A DNA stretch of 64,000 bases from Echinimonas agarilytica (GCF_023703465.1 NZ_JAMQGP010000008.1:113527-177526), one strand, 5' to 3'. Numbered from the stretch's first letter, positions 45,519 through 57,063 are shown. A program made the numbers and translations. The notes: generated from the letters alone by a model not told the origin.

Positions 45519-46421
45519 ATGGCAATTGTTGAACTCCACCTTCCTATTGAAAGCCCAAATAATCAGCAATCTTCCGTGGTTCAGCTTCTCGCACACCATT
45601 GCGAACTCTCCAACGCTGACATCAAACAAGCCGTGAGTAAAGGCGCACTTTGGTTAGAACGTACAGGTCGTGTTAAACGGCTAAGGCGCATGAAGCCGGT
45701 CTTGCGGGCTCAAGACACTCTGCACTTTTATTACAATAGCGACGTACTCGCCCAAACTGTTACGCCAGCAGTACTCATTGAAGACTTTAAAGAGTACAGC
45801 CTTTGGTACAAACCCTACGGCGTGCTCTCACAAGGCAGTAAATGGAGCGATCATTGCACTATTCATCGTTTTGTAGAGCAGTATTTTGACCACCAGCGTA
45901 GTTGCTTTATTGTGCACCGATTAGACCGAGCTGCATCCGGCCTCATTATTATTGCGCATAGCAAAAACGCCACGCGAGCCTTTGGTAAGCTATTCGAGCA
46001 GCACGACTTATTAAAACGCTATAGTATCGCAGTATTTGGCAATGCCCGCGCACTAGACTCTCTCATCGTCACACAAGAAATTGATAATAAACCTGCCAAA
46101 AGTACACTTAGCTTTGTCGAGTATGATGCCCAGCTCGATTCGTCATTGGTGTGCGTAGATATTGATACTGGCCGCAAGCATCAAATTAGAAAACATGCCG
46201 CGTTTGCTGGTTTTCCAGTTATTGGCGATCGACTACACGGTATTGAAGCGCAGACTTCAGAACATCAAGCCATCTCGCCCCTTCATCGCCAATTACAATA
46301 TCAAAACAACCTACAATTGTGCGCTGTTGAGCTTGCCTTCATATGCCCTATAACCGGCATTCCTCGCCATATTAAATTGCCTGCAGCACACTCCATTTCA
46401 CTCGCGAAGATATCGTCATAA
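45519..46421 (+). CDS. RluA-family pseudouridine synthase
   Basis: 300-aa enzyme. An S4-like N-terminal part (VVQLLAHHCELSNADIKQAVSKGA) precedes the catalytic domain with VHRLDRAASGLI, containing the catalytic Asp, and TGRKHQIRKHAAFAGFPVIGD. Member of the RluA group; the exact rRNA or tRNA uridine cannot be assigned from sequence alone. It stands between the MCP gene and the yhgN-like gene with its own spacing. Confidence 0.9.
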   Translation: MAIVELHLPIESPNNQQSSVVQLLAHHCELSNADIKQAVSKGALWLERTGRVKRLRRMKPVLRAQDTLHFYYNSDVLAQTVTPAVLIEDFKEYSLWYKPYGVLSQGSKWSDHCTIHRFVEQYFDHQRSCFIVHRLDRAASGLIIIAHSKNATRAFGKLFEQHDLLKRYSIAVFGNARALDSLIVTQEIDNKPAKSTLSFVEYDAQLDSSLVCVDIDTGRKHQIRKHAAFAGFPVIGDRLHGIEAQTSEHQAISPLHRQLQYQNNLQLCAVELAFICPITGIPRHIKLPAAHSISLAKISS

Positions 46422-46615
46422 ACAGGTCAAGCCGAGGCAATCGTTCAAAGCTCTTCGCCCTATTCAACAATACCGTTCTGCCGAACCTTAGCTATGATTA
46501 CATTTGTTTACAGATCTTTAAGAAGAATGTCTTCACACCGTAGCTGGACTTGCAAAGTGCTGTGATAGACTCGATGAGTTCGACTCGCCAACCCATATGA
46601 TTTTAGAGGTTTTTC

Positions 46616-47212
46616 ATGGAAACATTATCAGCAGCGGTCATGCTGTTTTTGATTATGGATCCGCTCGGGAATTTGCCTGTATTCATGTCAATCATGAAAC
46701 AAGTCGATCCTAAACGTCGACGCAAGGTTTTGATTCGAGAATTACTCATTGCGTTGGGCATTATGTTGGTATTTCTCTATACCGGCTCAAGCATTTTATC
46801 GTTTCTGCACCTCAAACAAGAAGCCGTAAGCATCGCTGGTGGCATTATTTTATTCTTAATTGCGATTCGTATGATTTTTCCGCAGCCAGGAGGCGTCATT
46901 GGCTTAGAGCCCGGCGAAGAGCCACTCATTGTTCCAATGGCCATCCCGCTCGTGGCTGGGCCATCTATTTTGGCGGCACTACTGCTATTAGCAAATCAAG
47001 AACCGACACGCATGGTTGATTGGACCATTGCTCTATTCACTGCTTGGTTACCCACAACGGTCATTTTACTATTTTCACAAAGCTTCCACCGTTGGCTCGG
47101 TGAGCGAGGCTTAGTCGCCATGGAGCGTTTAATGGGCATGATCCTCGTGATGCTCAGTGTGCAAATGTTTCTAGATGGTATTGCCGACTACCTTTCAGCG
47201 AGTTTGCACTAG
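46616..47212 (+). CDS. yhgN: MarC/YhgN family membrane protein
   Basis: 198-aa six-helix membrane protein of the MarC family. MLFLIMDPLGNLPVFMSIM and LIVPMAIPLVAGPS are diagnostic, and length matches E. coli YhgN (197). MarC proteins are called NAAT transporters, but transport function is not firmly shown. AGAGG precedes the ATG. It is coupled to the next gene, whose GTG overlaps its stop codon. Confidence 0.92.
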   Translation: METLSAAVMLFLIMDPLGNLPVFMSIMKQVDPKRRRKVLIRELLIALGIMLVFLYTGSSILSFLHLKQEAVSIAGGIILFLIAIRMIFPQPGGVIGLEPGEEPLIVPMAIPLVAGPSILAALLLLANQEPTRMVDWTIALFTAWLPTTVILLFSQSFHRWLGERGLVAMERLMGMILVMLSVQMFLDGIADYLSASLH

Positions 47213-47529
47213 TGGCATTGGAATTTCTCAGTCATGCCGACAACACCTTGCAAGCTTACTTGCTCAAAGGTTGGTTTGAACAACAAGGAATTGCGGTGCA
47301 GATCCGCGGTGAAGTGCTGGGTGGCGCGGTAGGAGAACTACCCACCGAAGTACTTCAACCCCAGTTGTGGACTGACATCGAACACTTAGACAAAGCACAA
47401 ATCTTATTGAAGTCATGGCAATCTGAACCTTCTTCTTCACTATGGTTTTGTCGCCATTGCAGCGAAGAAAATCCAACAAGTTTTGATACTTGCTGGAGCT
47501 GCGGTACCGAATCTCAAAGGAACACTTAA
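47212..47529 (+). CDS. DUF2007 protein with a C-terminal zinc ribbon
   Basis: 105-aa protein. Residues about 1-70 match the DUF2007 signal-transducing-type fold (YLLKGWFEQQGIAVQIRGE), with a RanBP2-like zinc finger at the end (WFCRHCSEENPTSFDTCWSCG, summarised as two CxxC pairs). It begins with GTG overlapping the yhgN stop. Function unknown; possibly an adaptor binding protein or RNA. Confidence 0.85.
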   Translation: MALEFLSHADNTLQAYLLKGWFEQQGIAVQIRGEVLGGAVGELPTEVLQPQLWTDIEHLDKAQILLKSWQSEPSSSLWFCRHCSEENPTSFDTCWSCGTESQRNT

Positions 47530-47531
47530 TT

Positions 47532-48098
47532 ATGTCGTTCAATCATAATTTGCGCGATTTATCGCCTAAACAACAACTTGCTTTCGCTGCAGCAATCGCA
47601 GAGCGGATGCTACCCAACTACCAACTGTTTTCTTCACGCACGGATGATGATGCTCACCTCAAAGTACGCGCTATTTTAGACACCGTTTGGGAACACCTAA
47701 CGATTCGAGGCAGCCGCATAGACTTTGCCAAGCAGGCCGAAAAACTGCAGGAGCTAGTCCCCGACACTGTTGGCGATGAAAGTCTTGGCAGTTATCTGGC
47801 GCTCGATACGTCACTTGCAGTTGATCATTGCCTGCAGTTGCTACTGCAAGCCGACGATGAACAAGTTGTCAGTATTAGTCGTTTGTCACGGGCAAGTGTC
47901 GCGCGATTTTTAGAAGTCACTGAACCAGAAACAGCCGAAGGACGTTTATCAGAGCAACCGCTCATGCAATACGAGCACGAATGCCAAAACGAAATTCTTG
48001 CCTTTGTTCAAGCACACGAGTCGTCACCCAACGACATGAAGGCCTTGCGTCAAATGATAAAAGAACAAGAAGTGAGCAGCATTGGTATTGAACGATAG
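47532..48098 (+). CDS. yjaG: DUF416 family protein (YjaG)
   Basis: 188-aa cytoplasmic helical protein matching the DUF416/YjaG family: LSPKQQLAFAAAIAERMLPNY near the N-terminus (shown to 20 residues at most in the family motif), and VWEHLTIRGSRIDF in the middle. The start at 47532 is three bases after the stop of the DUF2007 gene. Function unknown. Operon with the two upstream genes. Confidence 0.87.
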   Translation: MSFNHNLRDLSPKQQLAFAAAIAERMLPNYQLFSSRTDDDAHLKVRAILDTVWEHLTIRGSRIDFAKQAEKLQELVPDTVGDESLGSYLALDTSLAVDHCLQLLLQADDEQVVSISRLSRASVARFLEVTEPETAEGRLSEQPLMQYEHECQNEILAFVQAHESSPNDMKALRQMIKEQEVSSIGIER

Positions 48099-48157
48099 TG
48101 GCCACTGACGCCCTTATCAATCAATATCTATCGTAAAAAAGTTTTAAAGGAGACGCA

Positions 48158-49216
48158 ATGAAGCGGCTTATTATCGCATTACTGATTCTTGCCGTAGCCG
48201 CCGCTGTGTATTGGCGCTACGACCAAAATAAAGCAACTCAAGAACGCGCTCGCGGCATTCCCTCTGTGGTTGCTCAACTGCCTGTCAGCATTGAAATGGC
48301 CGACAAATTTGAGGCGCTTGGCACGTTGTTGGCCAACAATAATATCGAAGTGACAGCCAATACCACAGAGAAAGTCGTCGCCGTGTCTTTTGTTGATGGG
48401 CAGTCTGTGCAAAAAGGCGATGTATTAGTGGAATTACAAAGCGCAGAGCAATTTGCTCAATTGCAAGCTGCTCGGGTTAACCTTGCAGAGCAAGAGCGTG
48501 AATATCGACGAATTGAAGACTTAGTCCGCAAACGGACTGTTGCCAGTTCCGAGCTCGACCGTTTGCAGAGCTCTATTGATACTGCAAAGGCACGCATCGA
48601 CGAGGCTCAAGCGAACCTAAATGACCGCATCATCCGGGCACCATTTAGCGGTCAGTTAGGCTTTCGCCAAATCAGTAATGGAGCCTTGATCACTCCAGGT
48701 ACGGTGATCACCACGCTCGATGACATCAGCGTGTTGAAGCTAGACTTCCAAATCCCAGAACATTTCTTATCCACCATTCAAGCAGGCACCGAGATATCGG
48801 CCATATCTGATGCGTACTTAGGCCGAGAATTCAAAGGCACCGTCACCACCCTGTCATCACGAATTGATCCCGTGACGCGCTCATTAAGCGTGCGTGCTCG
48901 ACTTGAAAACACCGACGGCTTATTGCGCCCCGGAATGCTCATGAAAGTCGAAGTGATTCGTGCCCGAAAATCTGTTCTCGCAATACCGGAGCAGGCCATT
49001 GTGATGCTGCAAAACAAGCAATTTGTATTTGTGGTTGATGCCGATGGAAATGCTCTTCAAAAAGACGTGAGCACCGGCATGCGACAAAATGGGCTGGTTG
49101 AAGTTATTCAAGGGTTAGAGGCGTCTGACTCAGTGATCACTGAAGGACGACTCAAAGTTCGCAACGGCGGTAAAGTGACCCTGCAAGAGGAAACTTGGCG
49201 CGGAGTCACCCCATGA
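48158..49216 (+). CDS. RND efflux periplasmic adaptor subunit
   Basis: 352-aa membrane-fusion protein of the AcrA/MexA superfamily, which links the inner-membrane pump to an outer-membrane channel. N-terminal membrane anchor (LIIALLILAVAAAVYW), lipoyl half-motifs (VDGQSVQKGDVLVEL and RIIRAPFSGQLGFRQI), a hairpin coiled-coil between them, and beta-barrel domain (RPGMLMKVEVI). GGAG precedes the ATG. Its TGA overlaps the permease start, so the two are coupled. No TolC-like gene is nearby. Confidence 0.93.
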   Translation: MKRLIIALLILAVAAAVYWRYDQNKATQERARGIPSVVAQLPVSIEMADKFEALGTLLANNNIEVTANTTEKVVAVSFVDGQSVQKGDVLVELQSAEQFAQLQAARVNLAEQEREYRRIEDLVRKRTVASSELDRLQSSIDTAKARIDEAQANLNDRIIRAPFSGQLGFRQISNGALITPGTVITTLDDISVLKLDFQIPEHFLSTIQAGTEISAISDAYLGREFKGTVTTLSSRIDPVTRSLSVRARLENTDGLLRPGMLMKVEVIRARKSVLAIPEQAIVMLQNKQFVFVVDADGNALQKDVSTGMRQNGLVEVIQGLEASDSVITEGRLKVRNGGKVTLQEETWRGVTP

Positions 49217-52200
49217 TCCTAACAGATATATCGGTAAAACGACCTGTTTTTGCCTCGGTGCTGAGCTTATTGCTATTGGCCTTTGGCTTGGTTTCTTTCG
49301 ACAAATTACCATTGCGCGAATACCCCGATATTGATGCGCCGGTCGTGTCAGTCTCCACCAATTATCGCGGCGCATCTGCTTCAGTTGTGGAATCACGAAT
49401 CACCAAGCGCATCGAAGATCGAATTAGCGGTGTGGAGGGCATTAAAAACATTATTTCAAGCTCTCAAGACGGTCGTTCTCAAATCACCATTGAGTTTGAT
49501 ATTGAACGCGACATTGATGCCGCAGCCAACGACATCCGAGAACGCGTATCTCGTATTTTAAATAACTTACCCGATGAAGCCGATCCACCTGAAGTGTCTA
49601 AGGCCGGAGCCGATGATGACACCATCATGTGGCTCAACCTGACCAGTGACCGAATGGACACTCTTGAGCTGACCGATTACGCCGAGCGGTATTTGGTAGA
49701 CAGGTTCAGTGTGATCAACGGTGTTGGGCGTGTTCGAGTGGGCGGCGGTCTGAACTATTCATTACGAATATGGCTAGATCGCACCGCACTTGCTGCTCGA
49801 GATCTGACCGTTAACGATATTGAAGACGCACTGCGCCGCGAAAACGTTGAATTGCCTGCTGGGAATATCGAATCTCAAAATATGATGTTTACCGTGCGTA
49901 TCAAGCGCGCTTATGAAACCGCTGAGCAGTTCTCGAACCTAGTGGTCGATCAGGGTGACAATGATTACCTCGTGCGTTTACGCGATGTTGCCAAAGTAGA
50001 AATTGGACCGGAAGAAAATCGAATATCGTTTCGGGGCAATGGTTCGCCCATGATTGGCCTTGGCATTACTAAGCAATCCACCGCGAATACACTAGAAGTT
50101 GCCATTGCCACACGCGAACTCACTGCTGATATCAATAAAACGTTGCCCGAAGGCATGGAGCTCATCGCTAGTTACGATTCAAGCGTCTTTATTGAGCGCT
50201 CCATCGATGAGGTGTATCAAACCTTATTTATCGCAATGGGGCTGGTGATCCTCGTCATTCTTCTGTTTTTGGGGAATGTCCGAGCTACACTCATCCCCGC
50301 ATTAACTGTTCCAGTGTCGTTGATGGGTACCTTCATCATTTTATATATGCTGGGCTTCACCATTAACTTGCTTACCCTGCTGGCAATGATTTTAGCCATT
50401 GGGATGGTCGTTGATGACGCGATCGTCATGCTTGAGAATATTCATCGACGCATTGAGGAAGGCGAAACGCCTCTAGTGGCTGCGTTCTTAGGCGCCCGAC
50501 AAGTGTCGTTTGCGGTGGTTGCAACCACCTTAGTACTGATTGCAGTATTCTTGCCCATTACATTTTTAGATGGCGATTTGGGCAAGCTATTCACCGAATT
50601 TGCCGTGGCAATGTCCGCAGCGGTTGCGTTTTCAAGCATTGTTGCGCTGACGTTGTCGCCCATGATGTGTTCGAAATTGCTCAAAGCCAACGATAAACCC
50701 AGTTGGCTTACACGTAAAATGGATGGCTTCATGGAGAAGCTGCGCTTGAGCTATCAAGCCACACTTGAGCGCCGTATTCGACAGCCTATCATCACAGTCG
50801 TCACCATCGTCATCGCCTTAGTTGCCGTGGCAAGTTTGTTTAATTTGATACCCGGAGAGTTCACGCCCAAAGAAGATCGGGGCGCATTCTTTCTGGTAGT
50901 AAATTCCCACGAAGGCGCAACCTTCACCTACAGCAAAGCCTATATGGATGAAATCGAAACTCGACTCATGCCAATGGTTGAGCGAGGTGACATTCGAAGA
51001 TTACTCATTCGCGCGCCGCGCTCATTCGGCTCGTCCTCTGATTTTTCAGGCGGTTTCGCCATTTTAGTGTTGAACGACTGGGACAACCGCCCAAGCGCAT
51101 GGAAACTTATGGGTGAAGTCCAACAACGCATTGGCGATCTGGCAGGCGTGCGTGCATTCCCCATTATGCGACAAGCATTAGGCGGAGGAGTCGGCAAGCC
51201 GGTTCAATTCGTGATTGGCGGCGGTGACTATGATGAGCTAGCACGCTGGCGCGATATCATGCTGGCTGAAGCACGCAAGAACCCCGGATTAATCGGGCTT
51301 GACCACGATTACAAAGAAACCAAACCTCAGCTCCGTGTGGTGGTCGACACTCAACGTGCAGGCGATTTAGGTGTGACCATTGCAGACATAGGCCGCACTC
51401 TGGAAACCATGCAGGGTTCGCGCGTTGTCACCACATTCCAGCAACGTGGTGAGGAGTACGATGTTATTCTAGAAGGCGATCGCGCCGTTCAGAGCAGTCC
51501 GTCTGATATCAGCAATATTTATGTCCGAAGTGATCGCACCAAAGCCCTAGTACCGCTCTCAAACTTGGTCACAATTGAAGAGTTTGCCGACGCATCGTCA
51601 CTCAATCGCTACAATCGCATGAGGGCCGTCACGCTTGAAGCCAACTTAGCCGACGGTTATACCTTAGGTGAAGCCATTGATTCTTTGAATGAACTAGCTG
51701 AACGCTACTTACCTGCCGATGCGGTGATTAGTTACAAAGGGCAATCACAGGACTACGAAGAGTCTGGGGGGTCTATTTACTTTGTATTCGCTCTCGCTCT
51801 GGTGGTGGTGTTCCTGGTGTTAGCCGCTCAATTTGAAAGCTATGTGCACCCACTTGTGATCATGCTCACCGTACCGTTAGCGATATTTGGTGCTCTTTTG
51901 GGTCTGTATTTATTTGGGCAGTCCCTTAATATTTACAGCCAAATCGGCATCATCATGCTCATCGGGTTGGCCGCCAAGAATGGTATTTTAATTGTTGAGT
52001 TTACCAACCAATTAAGAGATCAGGGTCGTCCCTTCGAGCGGGCTATTGTCGAAGCGGCGGGCCAGCGACTTCGGCCTATTTTGATGACCGGTGTCACCAC
52101 TGCACTTGGCGCGTTGCCATTAGTACTAAGCTCAGGTGCGGGCAGTGAAACACGAATTGTGATTGGTGTTGTAGTATTAACCGGCATTATCGTGGCCACC

Positions 52201-52341
52201 CTCTTCACCTTGCTCATTGTGCCATCGATTTATGCCTTACTTGCACGCCATACAGGTTCGCCAGATGACGTCAGCAATGAATTGGAACATCAGTTAAACC
52301 AAAACAAAATGGCCAACACACCATCAGATCGAGCGCCTTAA
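49213..52341 (+). CDS. RND multidrug efflux permease (HAE-1 family)
   Basis: 1042-aa inner-membrane proton/substrate antiporter. The start MILTDISVKRPVFASVLSLL and the duplicated six-helix halves are typical; MVVDDAIVMLENIHRRIEEG contains the proton-relay Asp pair in helix 4. Large periplasmic loops follow helices 1 and 7. The start at 49213 overlaps the adaptor gene. Most like MexF/MdtC-type or VexB-type pumps; substrates cannot be stated. Forms a two-gene efflux operon. Confidence 0.95.
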   Translation: MILTDISVKRPVFASVLSLLLLAFGLVSFDKLPLREYPDIDAPVVSVSTNYRGASASVVESRITKRIEDRISGVEGIKNIISSSQDGRSQITIEFDIERDIDAAANDIRERVSRILNNLPDEADPPEVSKAGADDDTIMWLNLTSDRMDTLELTDYAERYLVDRFSVINGVGRVRVGGGLNYSLRIWLDRTALAARDLTVNDIEDALRRENVELPAGNIESQNMMFTVRIKRAYETAEQFSNLVVDQGDNDYLVRLRDVAKVEIGPEENRISFRGNGSPMIGLGITKQSTANTLEVAIATRELTADINKTLPEGMELIASYDSSVFIERSIDEVYQTLFIAMGLVILVILLFLGNVRATLIPALTVPVSLMGTFIILYMLGFTINLLTLLAMILAIGMVVDDAIVMLENIHRRIEEGETPLVAAFLGARQVSFAVVATTLVLIAVFLPITFLDGDLGKLFTEFAVAMSAAVAFSSIVALTLSPMMCSKLLKANDKPSWLTRKMDGFMEKLRLSYQATLERRIRQPIITVVTIVIALVAVASLFNLIPGEFTPKEDRGAFFLVVNSHEGATFTYSKAYMDEIETRLMPMVERGDIRRLLIRAPRSFGSSSDFSGGFAILVLNDWDNRPSAWKLMGEVQQRIGDLAGVRAFPIMRQALGGGVGKPVQFVIGGGDYDELARWRDIMLAEARKNPGLIGLDHDYKETKPQLRVVVDTQRAGDLGVTIADIGRTLETMQGSRVVTTFQQRGEEYDVILEGDRAVQSSPSDISNIYVRSDRTKALVPLSNLVTIEEFADASSLNRYNRMRAVTLEANLADGYTLGEAIDSLNELAERYLPADAVISYKGQSQDYEESGGSIYFVFALALVVVFLVLAAQFESYVHPLVIMLTVPLAIFGALLGLYLFGQSLNIYSQIGIIMLIGLAAKNGILIVEFTNQLRDQGRPFERAIVEAAGQRLRPILMTGVTTALGALPLVLSSGAGSETRIVIGVVVLTGIIVATLFTLLIVPSIYALLARHTGSPDDVSNELEHQLNQNKMANTPSDRAP

Positions 52342-52904
52342 TTGGCAGTTCGCTCAAATTGATACAAGTAGCCGTGCGATTGGCCGGCTACTTTATCTCG
52401 ATACAGCTCAAAATCGGCAGGTAATAGAGGCATCGGCAACTCCGCCTCCGCTTCCATGTATATCCACGCATCATCAGCTAACCAAGGCTTTAGCAATGCC
52501 AAAGTAGGCGCAACTAACGCTTTGCGAAACGGCGGATCGATAAACACCACATCAAAACGTCGCGATGCGCCCTTTAAAAAGTCCAATACGTCTGCGCAAA
52601 CAACTTCAATTGCATCCGACTTCAGCAATCCCGCGTTCGCTTTAAGTTGCTGCACCACCTGCTTGTCTCGCTCAACAGCAACAAGTGAAGCACCATAACG
52701 TGACATGGCTTCAAAGCCTAAACCACCTGCCCCCGCATACAAATCAAGTATATGAGCACCATCAAGGGATCCCTGCAGCCAATTAAAAAGTGTTTCTTTT
52801 TGGCGGTCCGTGGTTGGGCGCAATCCGGCTACATCGCGCACCGGTAAACGCCGTCCGCGCCATTGACCTGCAATAATTCGAATTTGTCCGCTACTCTTCG
52901 CCAT
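52338..52904 (-). CDS. rsmD: 16S rRNA (guanine966-N2)-methyltransferase
   Basis: 188-aa methyltransferase. GQWRGRRLPVRDVAGLRPTTDR is the typical N-terminus (substrate contact), DLYAGAGGLGFEAMSRYGA is the SAM motif, and VFIDPPF is the DPPF catalytic motif. Its stop overlaps the end of the convergent RND permease gene by four bases. It is divergent from ftsY, the usual arrangement in gammaproteobacteria. Confidence 0.96.
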   Translation of the reverse strand: MAKSSGQIRIIAGQWRGRRLPVRDVAGLRPTTDRQKETLFNWLQGSLDGAHILDLYAGAGGLGFEAMSRYGASLVAVERDKQVVQQLKANAGLLKSDAIEVVCADVLDFLKGASRRFDVVFIDPPFRKALVAPTLALLKPWLADDAWIYMEAEAELPMPLLPADFELYRDKVAGQSHGYLYQFERTAN

Positions 52905-53027
52905 TAATTAAATCCACTACTGAAGCTGTGATTGGTGAAAATTTCCCGCGAAGCGGGTAACATCTGCGACTATTCTAACAGCCTTTTTTAATGGCCCCAC
53001 ACCACATCGCATTCGGGTTTGAACGAG

Positions 53028-54304
<1,277 letters not shown>

Positions 54305-54308
<4 letters not shown>

Positions 54309-54985
54309 TTCGCTTCGATAATGTCGACAAGGTCTATGCTTCGGGCCATCAAGCACTAAACAATGTTAGCTTTCACTTAAAGAAAGGTGAAATGGCGTTT
54401 TTAACCGGACACTCGGGCGCCGGTAAAAGCACATTGCTTAAATTGATTGCACTGTTGGAACGCCCAACACGCGGCAATGTGTTTATTAATGGCCACAGCC
54501 TAAATACGGTCAACCGTAAGCAGGTGCCCTTTGTAAGGCGCGACATTGGCATTATCTTTCAGGATCATCGTTTGCTCATGGAGCGCACCGTTTTTGACAA
54601 CGTTGCGCTACCGCTTGTGATTGAAGGCTACCCTCACTTGGAAACGCGCCGTCGCGTAGCAGCTGCACTCGATAAGGTCGGCTTGCTGGGCAAAGAGCGT
54701 TTGTTTCCAACCATGTTATCGGGCGGCGAACAACAACGTGTGGGTATTGCCCGTGCTGTGGTGAATAAACCCCCTATTATTTTAGCGGATGAGCCAACAG
54801 GTAATCTCGACCCGCACCTATCGGTAGAAATTCTCAAATTGTTTGAGGAATTTAATCGCGTGGATGTGGCTGTATTGGTTGCCACCCACGACCTTGGGTT
54901 AATTGCGCGTATGCGCTATCGCACCCTGACGATTAAAGGCGGGTATTTAACCAATGACGGGCTATCGTCGGAGTCGGCATTATGA
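54305..54985 (+). CDS. ftsE: Cell-division ATP-binding protein FtsE
   Basis: 226-aa ABC ATPase. Walker [11 protein letters not shown]-loop FQDHR, signature [14 protein letters not shown] and Walker [12 protein letters not shown] are intact. With FtsX it controls septal peptidoglycan hydrolase activation, through EnvC, whose gene is at 58640. Starts four bases before the ftsY stop and overlaps ftsX by four, so ftsYEX is one coupled operon. Confidence 0.97.
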
Positions 54986-55962
54986 GTTTGCTATTTGAAC
55001 GACGCGGCGAAGGTGCAACCGAGCGTAAAATCTCGAGGGTTCAAAAGCTCATCTCTTGGTGGATAAGTCACCTACGACAAGCCACCTCCAGCCTCGGTGA
55101 CTTATGGCGCACCCCAGCCCCTTCATTGATGACAATTCTGGTGTTGGGATTCAGTCTTTCACTGCCTGCTTCGCTTTATATTGTGAATAAGAATGGTCAA
55201 CGTGTGGCTGCTCAGTGGGAAAATCCAGCTCAGATATCCGTTTTCCTTAAGAAAAATCAAAGCACCGACGACATTCAGCGACTCGTGAATGATTTGGCCA
55301 CATGGACCGAAGTTAAAAAAGTCGAGTGGCTCAGCAAAGATGATGCACTGATGGAATTTAAAGAAACCTCAGGCTTTGGTAACGCACTCAACTATTTAGA
55401 TGAAAACCCGCTGCCGGATGTATTGGTGATTTCACCCATTTCATCAGAGCAAGGCACGGAGCATGCAGAGGCATTACTCAATGAATTGACAAGCTTACCC
55501 GCGGTGGCGATGGCTAAGCTCGATATTCAGTGGTTAGAACGACTCAACGCAATGGTCGGTTTACTAGAAAACACCTTTTCGGGCTTAGCAACACTGTTGT
55601 GTTTGTCGGTTATTTTAATCATTGGGAACACCATTCGATTGTCGATCTTAAGTCGCAGAACCGAAATTGAAGTAATGAAACTGGTAGGCGCTACAGACCC
55701 ATTCATTCAACGTCCGTTCCTATACGCTGGTGTTTGGTATGGTGTATTCGGTGCGTTTTTGTCGTGGATCGTCATCGCATTACTGTTATGGTGGCTCGAA
55801 AGTGCGGTGAATGAACTTACCCGCCTGTACGACTATCCCATCCAACTATCCGGTCTAACACTCTCAGAAAGCTTGTTACTTATTGTGATCGCAGCAAGCA
55901 TGGGCTTAATGGGTTCTTGGCTCTCTGTGCGGCAGCATATCCGCGCAATTGAGCCCGTTTAA
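54982..55962 (+). CDS. ftsX: Cell-division permease-like protein FtsX
   Basis: 326-aa inner-membrane partner of FtsE with four membrane helices; first near residue 55 (LMTILVLGFSLSLPASLYIV), the others in the C-terminal part (GLATLLCLSVILIIGNTIRLS and following). The large periplasmic loop between helices 1 and 2 (AAQWENPAQISVFLKKNQS) is where EnvC docks. The MKLVGATDPFIQRPFLY segment is family-typical. Confidence 0.95.
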   Translation: MSLLFERRGEGATERKISRVQKLISWWISHLRQATSSLGDLWRTPAPSLMTILVLGFSLSLPASLYIVNKNGQRVAAQWENPAQISVFLKKNQSTDDIQRLVNDLATWTEVKKVEWLSKDDALMEFKETSGFGNALNYLDENPLPDVLVISPISSEQGTEHAEALLNELTSLPAVAMAKLDIQWLERLNAMVGLLENTFSGLATLLCLSVILIIGNTIRLSILSRRTEIEVMKLVGATDPFIQRPFLYAGVWYGVFGAFLSWIVIALLLWWLESAVNELTRLYDYPIQLSGLTLSESLLLIVIAASMGLMGSWLSVRQHIRAIEPV

Positions 55963-56062
55963 GCGATAGCTCACACCCGCAGCTCATACATGAATCCGCT
56001 TTAACAAGACTAAACGGAAGCTGAACGCCACGCAGCGCACTCGGCATTATTTGAACTCGGCA

Positions 56063-56092
56063 TTGCAATTAGGGTCAGAGTTACGGTATAGA
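56063..56092 (+). promoter_or_regulatory. Sigma-70-like promoter of rpoH
   Basis: TTGCAA (56063-56068), 18-base spacer, TATAGA (56087-56092). Predicted start near 56099, at the left edge of the CIRCE element. Confidence 0.6.
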
Positions 56093-56097
56093 TCGTT

Positions 56098-56124
56098 TTA
56101 GCACTCTTCGCATATGAGTGCTAA
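56098..56124. promoter_or_regulatory. CIRCE operator (HrcA site) upstream of rpoH
   Basis: TTAGCACTC-N9-GAGTGCTAA, exactly the CIRCE consensus with no mismatches. It overlaps the predicted transcription start, the position at which HrcA represses. The rpoH start codon is 36 bases further on. Confidence 0.93.
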
Positions 56125-56160
56125 ACTTTTAGTAAGACCGAGTTTAGAGGTAAATTTACA

Positions 56161-57021
56161 ATGAGTATTTCTTCAAACATGTCATTAACGACGATTCCAC
56201 AGGGCGGCCTTGACGGTTATGTCTCAGCAGTGAACGGGATGCCTATGCTGACCGTTGAAGAGGAACGCGGCTTGGCTGAAGAGTTACAAGAGACGGGTTC
56301 ATTAGAAGCTGCACGTCAGCTAGTAATGTCTCATCTTCGTTTTGTAGTCCATGTTGCACGTGGATACTCAGGCTATGGCTTACCGCAAGCAGACCTTATT
56401 CAAGAAGGTACTGTTGGCCTCATGAAGGCTGTAAAACGATTTGATCCGACTGTTGGAGTCCGCTTGGTTAGTTTTGCCGTGCATTGGATCAAAGCTGAAA
56501 TTCACGAGTTTGTATTGCGCAACTGGCGTATCGTGAAGGTCGCAACTACCAAGGCACAACGTAAATTGTTCTTCAACCTTCGCAAGAATAAAAAACGTTT
56601 GGGTTGGTTTAGCCAAGATGAGATTCAAACCGTCGCCGAAGCGCTCGGTGTTTCAACCCGCGAAGTGGTTGAAATGGAATCACGCATGAGCTCTCAAGAT
56701 CAAGCATTCGATCTCGGCAGTGATGACGACGACAACGGCTCAACAAACTTTGCTCCGGTGCTTTATCTAGAAGATAAATCCTCTGATGTGGCGGATATTG
56801 TTGAAAACAGCAACTGGGAAAAGCATGCCTACGGTAAGCTTTCAAACGCACTGAGTGAGTTAGACGAACGTAGCCAAGATATCGTTCGCTCTCGTTGGTT
56901 AGACGAAGACAATAAAACCACGTTGCAAGAGCTTGCCGGTAAATACGGCGTTTCTGCAGAGCGAGTGCGTCAGCTAGAAAAGAACGCAATGAAAAAGCTC
57001 AAAATAGCGATGGCAGGATAA
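56161..57021 (+). CDS. rpoH: Heat-shock sigma factor RpoH (sigma-32)
   Basis: 286-aa alternative sigma factor. Region 2 ([21 protein letters not shown], shown by its core), the RpoH box [15 protein letters not shown] that is specific to this subgroup, and region 4.2 ([23 protein letters not shown], recognition helix) are all present. It directs heat-shock chaperone and protease genes. A perfect CIRCE element upstream implies HrcA control. Position after ftsX is as in E. coli. Confidence 0.97.
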   Translation: MSISSNMSLTTIPQGGLDGYVSAVNGMPMLTVEEERGLAEELQETGSLEAARQLVMSHLRFVVHVARGYSGYGLPQADLIQEGTVGLMKAVKRFDPTVGVRLVSFAVHWIKAEIHEFVLRNWRIVKVATTKAQRKLFFNLRKNKKRLGWFSQDEIQTVAEALGVSTREVVEMESRMSSQDQAFDLGSDDDDNGSTNFAPVLYLEDKSSDVADIVENSNWEKHAYGKLSNALSELDERSQDIVRSRWLDEDNKTTLQELAGKYGVSAERVRQLEKNAMKKLKIAMAG

Positions 57022-57036
57022 ACACCTGTGGTTGTT

Positions 57037-57063
57037 AAAAAAGGCGCTTGAAGCGCCTTTTTT
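57037..57063. terminator. Terminator between rpoH and panM
   Basis: AAAAAA-GGCGCTT-GA-AGCGCC-TTTTTT hairpin, suited to both convergent genes. Confidence 0.9.
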
